From Tautonia sociabilis (GTDB lineage Bacteria > Planctomycetota > Planctomycetia > Isosphaerales > Isosphaeraceae): a DNA stretch of 44,339 bases. The notes beneath the pieces are model-generated. The model was not told where the DNA came from, did not search any database, and worked only from the letters and a program-made list of their open reading frames with translations. Both the position numbers and the translations under genes were made by a program. This document shows, piece after piece, positions 8,035 to 15,190 of this stretch (position 1 is the stretch's first letter; each line of letters begins with the position of its first letter). Where the stretch lies: positions 1 through 44,339 of the forward strand of contig NZ_RYZH01000054.1 in assembly GCF_003977685.1 (NCBI RefSeq), written 5' to 3'.

Positions 8035-8423
8035 GCCAAACGATCGCCCCGACCGCACCCACCGCGCCGCGCTGCCGGCCGCCGATGGCGCCGGAGCCCG
8101 AGCCCCGAGCCGCCGCCGACCCTCAGCCCTCGGCCGATTTCGGGGGGTCGGCGGGAAGGGAGACCGTGACCAAGATCGGAGAGCTGCCCAAGGAGGTGGG
8201 CGTGATGCTCCTCTCGGTCGGGGCGCTGGGCTTCGTCCTGCCGGCCGTGGCGGGGACGCCCGCGATCCTGGCCGGGGGCCTGGTCCTCTGGCCGCGCACG
8301 TTCGGCAAGGTCGACCGCTGGCTCCAGCGGCGCTGCCCTGTGGCGTATCGTCAAGGTATGAAGCAGATCGGCCGCTACCTGGACGACCTGGAGCGGCGAT
8401 ACCCGGCATCGGACGGGGCCTGA
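8031..8423 (+). CDS. Small two-helix membrane protein, PGPGW-like (paralogue A)
   Basis: The 130-residue product begins with a Pro/Ala-rich soluble stretch. From about residue 50 it has the pattern PKEVGVMLLSVGALGFVLP, a turn, a second hydrophobic stretch ending GGLVLWP, then a basic C-terminal helix ending YLDDLERRYP. The layout loosely resembles PGPGW-type small transmembrane proteins. It shares most conserved positions with the next gene, so the two are paralogues. Its ATG overlaps the stop of the pseudo-ATPase (ATGA), a strong sign of translational coupling, so it may act together with the pseudo-pump. Confidence 0.8.
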   Translation: MSQTIAPTAPTAPRCRPPMAPEPEPRAAADPQPSADFGGSAGRETVTKIGELPKEVGVMLLSVGALGFVLPAVAGTPAILAGGLVLWPRTFGKVDRWLQRRCPVAYRQGMKQIGRYLDDLERRYPASDGA

Positions 8424-8475
8424 GGGGCCCCGATCGGGACGGGGAAGGGGCTCGGGGAACCGGAGGGGCGAACAC

Positions 8476-9027
8476 ATGTGGCGATTCCCGTGGCAATTCA
8501 GCGAACCGGGAGACGACGGTCCCGACCCCTCTGAGGACCGGGGCAAGGGCGGGCCCGGAGGCGAGGAGGCGCCCGACCTCGGGGGAGAGCCCGGCTACGA
8601 CCGCCTCGGCCCCGATGCCCTGGAACGCGCCGCCCGGTCCGAGGCCGAGGTCCGCGCCGCCGAGGCCCGGGCCGGAATGGTCGCCAACGGCACCCTCTCT
8701 GGAGGGTCCGGCGTGGGGCGAGCGACCGGAGCCGGAGCCTCCCCGCCGCTGGGAGAGGACATGGAACAGGTCCGTCGGATCGAGGCGATGCCCAAGGAGG
8801 TCGGCGTTCTGCTGATGGTCGCGGGCGTTGGCGGCGTTCTGCTGCCCGGCCCGGTCGGCTCGCCGTTTTTGGTGCTCGGCGGCCTGATCCTCTGGCCGAA
8901 GGCCTTCCGCGGGGTGGAGGACTTCTTCGTCCGGAAGTTCCCGAAGCTGCACCACCGGAGCGTCCGCCAGATCTCGAGGTTCCTCGATGACCTGGAGCGG
9001 CGCTACCCCCGTTCTGAGGAGCGTTGA
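8476..9027 (+). CDS. Small two-helix membrane protein, PGPGW-like (paralogue B)
   Basis: This 183-residue protein has a long acidic, Pro/Gly-rich N-terminal half that looks disordered. Its C-terminal half repeats the paralogue A design: PKEVGVLLMVAGVGGVLLPG, a second hydrophobic stretch GSPFLVLGGLILWP, and a basic tail ending RFLDDLERRYP. The LLPGP turn is close to the PGPGW signature. It is 52 bp downstream of paralogue A on the same strand. The function is unknown. Both proteins should be inner-membrane hairpins with their basic tails in the cytoplasm. Confidence 0.8.
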   Translation: MWRFPWQFSEPGDDGPDPSEDRGKGGPGGEEAPDLGGEPGYDRLGPDALERAARSEAEVRAAEARAGMVANGTLSGGSGVGRATGAGASPPLGEDMEQVRRIEAMPKEVGVLLMVAGVGGVLLPGPVGSPFLVLGGLILWPKAFRGVEDFFVRKFPKLHHRSVRQISRFLDDLERRYPRSEER

Positions 9028-9077
9028 CCGTCGCCTCGGGTCCGAGCGGGGCCCCGGCCCCTTGGGGGAGAACGGGC

Positions 9078-9524
9078 ATGAGCCTGGAAGTCGACAAGGA
9101 GGGACGGCCCGAGCCAGGATCGCCGACCCGGACGCGCGGAGGGATCCGGGGCCGGGCGACGAGGGCCGTGCGGTCGCTGAGGCGGTCGCTCGGCCGGCTC
9201 TCGCCGACCCGGGCCCCGTCAACGCCCGGCGATTCGGCCGAGGTGATCCGCCTGGAGGATGAGGTCCGGGAGCTGGCCGGGCAGGTGGCCTACCTGGCGG
9301 CCTTCGGCGTTGGCTTCGGCGTCGCGCTGCCGGCGGCGGCGCTGGGACGGGCCTCGACCCGGCTGCCAGACCCAGCCCGCCGCGGCCTCCGGGCCGGCGC
9401 CCGGGACGCCCGGCGGGACGCCGAGGAATTCCTGGCCGGCTGGTCCGAGGCCGTCGGACGGGCCGGGGGAGGGAGCGGAGCCGGGGGCAGAGACGGGTCG
9501 CCGGTGCCCGGAGCGGTTGGCTGA
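9078..9524 (+). CDS. Hypothetical single-pass membrane protein
   Basis: The 148-residue product has a basic, Arg-rich N-terminal half and a short acidic helix (EVIRLEDEVRELAGQ), then one hydrophobic segment (YLAAFGVGFGVALPAAALG, about residues 71-89). The tail is rich in Gly, Ala and Arg and looks disordered. No family is recognised. It is the last gene of the run of same-strand small membrane proteins that follows the pseudo-ATPase, 50 bp after paralogue B. Coding status is likely but less certain than for its neighbours because of the strong compositional bias. Confidence 0.6.
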   Translation: MSLEVDKEGRPEPGSPTRTRGGIRGRATRAVRSLRRSLGRLSPTRAPSTPGDSAEVIRLEDEVRELAGQVAYLAAFGVGFGVALPAAALGRASTRLPDPARRGLRAGARDARRDAEEFLAGWSEAVGRAGGGSGAGGRDGSPVPGAVG

Positions 9525-9701
9525 TCCCCCCTCGGCGACGATCAGGCGGAACTTGCGGATTGGATCAATTTCTCCGCACAGGCGGTCGATCCCAATGAAG
9601 CACGCTCGTCGGCCTGGGGGTCCGATCGCGCCCGAAGCCTCCCCGGCGGGCCCGGATCGGGGGACGGCGACGATCGATCGCCCCCCGACAGGATTCGCCG
9701 G

Positions 9702-11021
9702 ATGCGAGCGAACGTTCCGAATCAGCGAGCCGACGGCCGATCGCCAACCCTTAAGATCGCCCCGGCCGTCGTGCTCTGGCTCTGTTGCGGCTGTGCGACG
9801 CCCCGAATGCCGGGCCTCCCGGCGGCGATCGGCCCGATGGCCGCCGACGGCCCGATCGTCCGCTCCCAGGAGCCGGCCGAGGGCGTCCCCGCCGAGCCGG
9901 CCCCGACGGCCATCGAAGCGCTGCCGCCGGAGGACCGCGAGGCAATCCCTCCGGTGCCGGATCCGGGCGTCTCCGCGCCGGTCATCCCCCCGCCCAGACC
10001 GGCGATCGACGCCCCGGGGTTGCAGGGGCTCAGCCCGGCCGAGCGCGCTCGCCTGGCCTACGCTCCTCCCTCCGCTGGCGAGGAGGACGAGGTGGAATTC
10101 CCCCGGCTCCACGACGACCCGCTCAAGAACTCCGGCATCCCCCCGCACGAGCGCGACCCGTTCCTCTTCCCGGCCCTGATGAACCTGATCCACGAGGATC
10201 GCTGGCTGCTGGCCGAGAATCCCGCCCTGGGCCTGGCCCGACGGCAACGCCGCTGGTCGGTCGTCGACATCCGAGATCCGGCGCCCGACACGGCCAACTT
10301 CCCCAACGGCCCCTACACCCTGCCCAAGGGCCGCGCCTACGTGGAGAACTCGCCGCTGGGGCTCTACGGCCAGAGCCGCAACGGCGGCCAGTCGGCCATC
10401 TACCAGTGGGACTACCTGCTCCGCTACGGCCTGACGGACAACCTGGAATTCCGGCTCTTCTCCAACGGGATCACCTACCAGGACGGCCAGGGGCCCAGGC
10501 AGCCCGCCCAGTTCGGCTACGCGCCGTTGGCCTTCGACTTCAAGATGAACTTCTGGGAGGAGAACCTCCGCTACCACGTGCCCGCGCTGGGGATCGAGGT
10601 TTACATCCAGACCGAACTGGGCTCGCCCGCCTTCAACGCCGGCACCCAGCCGTCGATGAACCTGTTGCTCAGCCAGAGCCTGCCGTTCGAGCTGGGCCTG
10701 GAATACAACTTCGGGATTTCCGGCGTGCGGAACGCCGCGGGGCAGACGACCTACCAGTTCAGCGCGCAGTGGTCGCTGGAGCGCGAGGTGGTGGAAGATT
10801 TCGACGTCTTCTTCCACGGATTCTACAACGCCGCGGCCCTGCCCCGGCTGATCCGCTTCCAGTCGGTCGCGGCCGCCGAGGTCCCGGAGGTCATGGTGCT
10901 GGGGGTAGGCGCGATCTGGTCGATCAACGACCGCGTGGCGGCCTTCGGCAGCTACAACTTCGGCCTCACCGACGCCGCCCCCGAGACGATCGCCCTGACC
11001 GGGTTCGCCATCGCCTTCTAA
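9702..11021 (+). CDS. Predicted outer-membrane beta-barrel lipoprotein (transporter-like)
   Basis: The 439-residue product has a signal segment (IAPAVVLWLCCGC) that ends in Cys and could be a lipoprotein signal, although the CCGC box is not canonical. A Pro/Ala-rich linker of about 90 residues follows. The rest consists of alternating strands ending in a C-terminal Phe (GFAIAF), with aromatic girdle residues, typical of outer-membrane barrels. The design resembles the phenol/MetA-pathway transporter family, common in planctomycetes; this is a pattern judgement. It follows the ATPase cluster on the same strand, with a gap of 177 bp, and may be the outer-membrane part of an export route. A hairpin follows the stop at 11049-11071. 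Confidence 0.75.
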   Translation: MRANVPNQRADGRSPTLKIAPAVVLWLCCGCATPRMPGLPAAIGPMAADGPIVRSQEPAEGVPAEPAPTAIEALPPEDREAIPPVPDPGVSAPVIPPPRPAIDAPGLQGLSPAERARLAYAPPSAGEEDEVEFPRLHDDPLKNSGIPPHERDPFLFPALMNLIHEDRWLLAENPALGLARRQRRWSVVDIRDPAPDTANFPNGPYTLPKGRAYVENSPLGLYGQSRNGGQSAIYQWDYLLRYGLTDNLEFRLFSNGITYQDGQGPRQPAQFGYAPLAFDFKMNFWEENLRYHVPALGIEVYIQTELGSPAFNAGTQPSMNLLLSQSLPFELGLEYNFGISGVRNAAGQTTYQFSAQWSLEREVVEDFDVFFHGFYNAAALPRLIRFQSVAAAEVPEVMVLGVGAIWSINDRVAAFGSYNFGLTDAAPETIALTGFAIAF

Positions 11022-11332
11022 TTCACGATGGCCCGGAGGCTCGTCTTGATTGGCCGGTCCTTCCGGCCGATCACGGCTGAAAAAATCCGAAAACGATCCT
11101 ATTAATGGTGGAACCTGGGTGTGCCGGGTTGTATGATCGGCCCGGAGTTCGCGACGGCTCCGGCCTCGCCGCCACGTCGCGGCCGGCAATCGCGGGCGGC
11201 GTCCCTCCCCGCCGTCCCGAGCGGGGCGACGCCGGGAAGAACCGATCGGCTTCCGATTGGTGCGGGCCATCCCGGCGGGCTGAGGATCGACGTCGCTGGG
11301 ACTCGATCGGGGACTTCGGGAGATCCGAACCG
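11022..11332. other. Intergenic region between the barrel gene and the AraC regulator
   Basis: This gap of 311 bp contains a stem-loop at 11049-11071 and then an unusually A/T-rich stretch at 11077-11107 (GAAAAAATCCGAAAACGAT and ATTAATGG). In such a GC-rich genome that stretch is a good candidate for the promoter of the downstream AraC gene, but no clear sigma-70 hexamer pair can be assigned. The frame of the AraC gene stays open back to 11105; that extension is Arg/Gly-rich and is taken as non-coding. Confidence 0.4.
11049..11071 (+). terminator. Stem-loop after the barrel gene
   Basis: A 9-bp stem (ATTGGCCGG with CCGGCCGAT, one G-T pair) encloses a five-base loop TCCTT, 28 bp after the stop codon of the barrel gene. 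It lacks a following T-run on the plus strand, so it would be an atypical terminator or an RNA-stabilising hairpin. Confidence 0.35.
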
Positions 11333-12289
11333 ATGATCGGCGAACAGGCCGCCTTCGAGCCCCAAGAGGCCGCGATGCGGTGGTCGGGGGCGGATCGAGT
11401 GAAGCTCATCGCCTCGAGCGCGGTCGGCGTGGGGGAAGTGGGGCACGGGATCATCCTGGAGGGGTGGCTGCCGGAATTCCGCTGGGACGACCCGGACTCC
11501 TCGGCGCTGTCGTTCGTGCTGGGAGGCCGGTCGTCGGTGGAATGGATACGGGGGGGACGGACCTGCCGGTTCGTGGCGGCGCCAGGCGGGTTCACGATCG
11601 CTCCCCCGGGCCAGGAGGATCGCTTCCGGCTGGACCGCCCGCTGCGGTCGCTGATCCTGACCTTCGGCATGGCCCGGCTCCGCGACCTGGCCGAGGAGGA
11701 GGAGCTGCTCGAGGGAGAGACGCTGGAGATCCTGCCGGCGGCCCAGCAGCGGATGCCGGAGCTGGTGGGCCTGGGCCAAGCGTTTGCCGGGCTGCTGAGG
11801 GCCCCGAGGAGGGGAAGCCGGCTGTATGCCGAGACGCTCTGGACCCAGATGGCGTTGCAGATCCTCTGGAACTACTCGACGCTGCCTCGGCCGGGATCGA
11901 CCCCGGTGGAACGGCTCTCCGACGCCCGGCTGAGGAGGGTGGTGGATTTTCTGGAGTCGTCCCTCTCGGAGGAGATCTCCCTGGCCAACCTGGCCGACCT
12001 GGCGGGCCTGAGCCCCAACTACTTCCTCGCCTGCTTCAAGCGGGCCACGGGCCAGACCCCGCACCGCTTTTTGACCGAGCGTCGGGTGGCCCGGGCGTGC
12101 GAGCTGCTGCACAACCCGCAGCTTCCGATCGCGATGGTGGCGCTGCTGGTCGGCTACTCGTCGCAGAGCCACCTCACAACCGTCTTCCGACGGCACATGA
12201 AAACGACGCCCGCGACCTATCGTTCTCGTATTCTGGGAGGGCGCCCCGGGGAGCCGGCCGGCGACGGCGGGCCGCCCGATCGGCCGTAA
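11333..12289 (+). CDS. AraC-family transcriptional regulator
   Basis: The 318-residue protein has a C-terminal AraC/XylS DNA-binding domain of two helix-turn-helix motifs (about residues 205-300). It contains the recognisable LADLAGLSPNYFLACFKRAT and the second motif VGYSSQSHLTTVFRRHM, followed by TPATYR. The N-terminal 180 residues look like a cupin-type sensor domain, with ligand unknown. The ATG at 11333 was chosen over one at 11105 because the upstream extension is unstructured and because GGGAG lies about 10 bases upstream. It stands between the ATPase/barrel genes and the terC group and may control either. Confidence 0.88.
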   Translation: MIGEQAAFEPQEAAMRWSGADRVKLIASSAVGVGEVGHGIILEGWLPEFRWDDPDSSALSFVLGGRSSVEWIRGGRTCRFVAAPGGFTIAPPGQEDRFRLDRPLRSLILTFGMARLRDLAEEEELLEGETLEILPAAQQRMPELVGLGQAFAGLLRAPRRGSRLYAETLWTQMALQILWNYSTLPRPGSTPVERLSDARLRRVVDFLESSLSEEISLANLADLAGLSPNYFLACFKRATGQTPHRFLTERRVARACELLHNPQLPIAMVALLVGYSSQSHLTTVFRRHMKTTPATYRSRILGGRPGEPAGDGGPPDRP

Positions 12290-12403
12290 GAACCGAGATC
12301 GCCAGGCGTGCCGATCCTGGAAGAATCGGAGCCGGACCGAACTCGAGTGGGTAGCGTGCCCGCTCTCGGATCGAGAAGACCTCCAACGCGAGGGCCAGCC
12401 CCC

Positions 12404-12769
12404 ATGTCCGACCGCCCGCAGGCCAACCCGGCCTCCGACCCGATCGCCTCGGCCAACGGGACGCTCGACCTCGTCTCGCAGGCGGCCCGCCAGGGGGCCG
12501 TCGACGCCAGCGAGGCGGCCGCGCGCAGCTGGACCGCCGCCAGCCGGTTCGCCCGGCGGTTCGTCTACACGACGACCTACACCGTCTCCTACGGCGTGGT
12601 CTTCCCCTGCGTCTTCCTGGCCAAGTCGGTCCCGGTGAACAACGCCGCCGGCCGGGGGCTGATTGACGGCGCCCGGGCGGCCCGCACGCGGGTGGACCGG
12701 ATGCTGTCTCCCGCCCCTGAGGTCGAGATGACGACCAACGGGGCCCTGCCGTCCTTCTCGCCGGCCTGA
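12404..12769 (+). CDS. Small membrane-associated protein, paralogue of the 653 gene
   Basis: This 121-residue protein of unknown function shares its length and core with the 653 gene product: TYTVSYGVVFP, a short hydrophobic stretch, NNAA and GLIDGARAA. The N-terminus is Ala-rich, and the tail carries a possible amphipathic helix. The ATG at 12404 starts MSDRP, matching MSDEA of its paralogue, which fixes the start. It lies 180 bp upstream of terC on the same strand. Its position next to terC, while its sister is beside the ATPase, suggests that the family serves metal transporters; this is inference. Confidence 0.8.
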   Translation: MSDRPQANPASDPIASANGTLDLVSQAARQGAVDASEAAARSWTAASRFARRFVYTTTYTVSYGVVFPCVFLAKSVPVNNAAGRGLIDGARAARTRVDRMLSPAPEVEMTTNGALPSFSPA

Positions 12770-12790
12770 GATCGATCGGCCCGCCGGGCT

Positions 12791-12836
12791 CCCCGGTCAT
12801 CGGGGTCTTCGCCCCGCTCCGCCCTGATCGGGGCGA
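12791..12836 (+). terminator. Cluster of short GC hairpins after the 12404 gene
   Basis: Short inverted repeats follow the stop of the small gene: CCCCG/CGGGG, then CGGGG/CCCCG with a four- to six-base loop, then CGCCC/GGGCG. They could end transcription ahead of terC or shape its leader. There is no T-run. A yybP-ykoY manganese riboswitch, often linked to terC, was looked for here but its conserved core was not recognised. Confidence 0.25.
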
Positions 12837-12949
12837 GTCGGGGGCGTCCCCGGTGCGCGCCCGGCACCTCAACGCGACGACGCCACCCCCCCGAAGGCCG
12901 CGATCCCGGATGGGCTGGATCGCAACGTGCTCGACGAGGAGACGCCCCC

Positions 12950-13657
12950 TTGGAACCTTCGCTGCTCGCCTTCGCCTCGCTCTTCCAGATCATCCTGATC
13001 AACGTGGTGCTCTCCGGCGACAACGCGCTGGTGATTGCCATGGCCAGCCGGCACCTGCCCCCGCACCAGCGGAAGGCGGCGATGCTCTGGGGGGGAGCCA
13101 TGGCCATCACGCTCCGGCTCGTGCTGACGCTGGCCGTGTCGTTCGTGATGCTCGTGCCTGGGGTTCGGTTCCTGGGAGCGCTGCTGCTGGTGGGAATCGC
13201 CTGCAAGCTGCTGCAAGACGAGGACCAGTCGGCCGAGCACGGCTGCCCGATGCCGACCGGCCTGCGGACGGCTGTCTTCCGGATCGCCGTGGCCGACATC
13301 GTGATGAGCCTGGACAACGTGGTGGCCATCGCCGGAGTCAGCGACTCGAACCCGGTGCTGCTGGTCGTCGGCCTGGCGATCTCGATCGTGATGATCCTGG
13401 CCTTCAGCCAGGTGATCTTCGAGCTGATGGCCCGGATGCGCTGGATCGTCTACGCCGGGACCGGGGTGCTCGCCCTGACCGCCGCCGGCATGATGCTGCA
13501 CGACCTGGAGACGCTGGGCTTCGCCCTGGCCAGGCCGACCCTGGCCGAATCGCTCCCCCCCTGGGCCTCGTGGGGCTTCCGGGGAGCGGTGGTGGGGGCC
13601 TGCCTGACCTCCTCGAGGTGGTGGCCGAAGCCGGCGCCGGCGGCCGAGCCCGCCTGA
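12950..13657 (+). CDS. TerC-family membrane transporter (YkoY/YjbE type)
   Basis: The 235-residue inner-membrane protein has about seven hydrophobic segments and the two signature motifs of the TerC family: SGDNA (22-26) and SLDN (120-123). Their acidic residues are thought to coordinate metal. Family members of this size export manganese or load metal into secreted enzymes, so Mn2+ is the best guess, not proven. The start is TTG at 12950, supported by a strong ribosome site (GAGGAGA at 12936-12942) seven bases upstream; no ATG fits. The last 15 residues are Pro/Ala-rich. It is the final gene of the metal-handling island and sits beside the paralogue of the small protein that stands near the ATPase. 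Confidence 0.88.
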   Translation: MEPSLLAFASLFQIILINVVLSGDNALVIAMASRHLPPHQRKAAMLWGGAMAITLRLVLTLAVSFVMLVPGVRFLGALLLVGIACKLLQDEDQSAEHGCPMPTGLRTAVFRIAVADIVMSLDNVVAIAGVSDSNPVLLVVGLAISIVMILAFSQVIFELMARMRWIVYAGTGVLALTAAGMMLHDLETLGFALARPTLAESLPPWASWGFRGAVVGACLTSSRWWPKPAPAAEPA

Positions 13658-13757
13658 CGGCGGCCGGCCGTTGCGGAGGGGGGCCGCTCGGGGTAGCCTC
13701 GCGGGTGTTTAACACCGCGCGACGAGCCGCGCCCCCCCCACTCCGAGGTCCCCCGCC

Positions 13758-15080
13758 ATGTCCCTCCTCCCGATGAACCGGCGATCGGCGCTGAAGGCCA
13801 TCGCCGGCGGCCTGGCCTTCCCCGCGATCCTCCGTTCCGGAGCCCGGGCCGCGAGCCCGAACGAGACGCTCAACCACGCGAGCTTCGGCGCCTCGGGCAT
13901 GGCCCTGGCCGACATCCGGTCGCTCTCCGCGAGCCCTCACCTGCGGCTGGTCGCCGTGGCCGAGGTGGACCTGAACCGCGTGGCCGAGGTGAAGTCGCTC
14001 TTCCCCGAGGTCCGCGTCTATCAGGACTATCGCGAGCTGTTGGACCAGGAGACGGACCTCGACTCGGTCAACGTCTCGACGCCCGATCACATGCATGCGC
14101 CGATCACCATGGAGGCGATCCACCGCGGCCTGAACGTCTACACGCAGAAGCCTCTGACGCAGACGATCCATGAGGCGAGGCAGCTCACCCGGGCGGCGGC
14201 CGATCGGGGGATCGTCAGCCAGATGGGGATCCAGATCCACTCGCACCCGGTGCACAAGGCGGTGGTGGCCACGATCCAGGGCGGGGCGATCGGCGAGGTG
14301 CGCGAGGTCCACAGCTGGAGCGGCAAGCAGTGGGGCGACCGGGCCCCCCGGCCCGACCGGGTCGACCCGGTCCCCGAGGGGTTTGACTGGGACGGCTGGC
14401 TCGGTGTGGCGGCGGAGCGGCCGTTCATCGCCGGCTGGTATCACCCGGGGAACTGGCGGAAGCGGCTCGACTTCGGCACCGGCACCTTCGGCGACATGGG
14501 CTGCCACATCCTCGACCCGGTCTTCGGCTCCCTGCAGTTGACTTCCCCCATCGAGGTCCGCTCCGAGGGCGGCTCTCCGAACGATCACAGCTGGGGGCTG
14601 GACTCGGTCGTCCGCTACACCTTCCCGAAGACCCCGCGGACGGCTGAGACGCTCACCCTGACCTGGTACGACGGCGACTGCCGCCCGCCGGCGGAGATCG
14701 TCGCGCTGATCGGAGACCGCCGGCTCAGCGACCAGGGCTCGATCTACATCGGCAGCGCCGGCGTGCTGTACTCCCCCTACATCGCCGACCCGGTGCTGCT
14801 GCCCGCCGAGCGGTTCGCCGACTACGACCGCCCCTCCCCCGAGGCGGACAATCATTACCTCCAGTTCGTCGAGGCCTGCCGAGGCAACGGCCAGACCTCC
14901 ACGCCCTTCTCCTACGCCGGCCCGCTGACCGAGATGGTCCTGCTCGGCTGCCTGGCGACCCGGTTCCCCGAGCAGTCGCTCTCCTGGGACGCCGAGGCGA
15001 TGCGGGTGACGAACCTGGCCGAGGCGAACCGGTTCGTGAGGCGGGAGTACCGGAAGGGGTACGAGGTGGAGGGGCTCTGA
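13758..15080 (+). CDS. Exported Gfo/Idh/MocA-family oxidoreductase
   Basis: The 440-residue protein has a Tat-type signal (NRRSALKA followed by a hydrophobic stretch ending around GARA), so it should be exported folded with its NAD(P) cofactor. After a Rossmann domain, the usual EKP catalytic motif appears as QKP with Lys131. The substrate-side part has the GDMGCH stretch expected of the C-terminal domain. These enzymes oxidise or reduce sugars and cyclitols; the substrate is unknown. Planctomycetes carry many secreted members of this family. The first Rossmann strand is shortened after the signal (ASFGASGMA in place of a clear GxGxxG), so nucleotide binding may be altered. Confidence 0.9.
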   Translation: MSLLPMNRRSALKAIAGGLAFPAILRSGARAASPNETLNHASFGASGMALADIRSLSASPHLRLVAVAEVDLNRVAEVKSLFPEVRVYQDYRELLDQETDLDSVNVSTPDHMHAPITMEAIHRGLNVYTQKPLTQTIHEARQLTRAAADRGIVSQMGIQIHSHPVHKAVVATIQGGAIGEVREVHSWSGKQWGDRAPRPDRVDPVPEGFDWDGWLGVAAERPFIAGWYHPGNWRKRLDFGTGTFGDMGCHILDPVFGSLQLTSPIEVRSEGGSPNDHSWGLDSVVRYTFPKTPRTAETLTLTWYDGDCRPPAEIVALIGDRRLSDQGSIYIGSAGVLYSPYIADPVLLPAERFADYDRPSPEADNHYLQFVEACRGNGQTSTPFSYAGPLTEMVLLGCLATRFPEQSLSWDAEAMRVTNLAEANRFVRREYRKGYEVEGL

Positions 15081-15190
15081 GCCGATCCCCGGCGAGCGGC
15101 CCATTTTGGGACCGGCGCCGGAGGGCTGAGGGCCGAGGGCGAGCGGCGGATCCCAGCCATCGCCTCGGCCCTCGGCCGATGGCCCCGCCC

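Noticed and set aside
12770..12949. A possible yybP-ykoY manganese riboswitch upstream of terC
   Set aside because: GC hairpins are present but the conserved riboswitch core was not recognised, so it is not annotated as such. A covariance-model search would decide.
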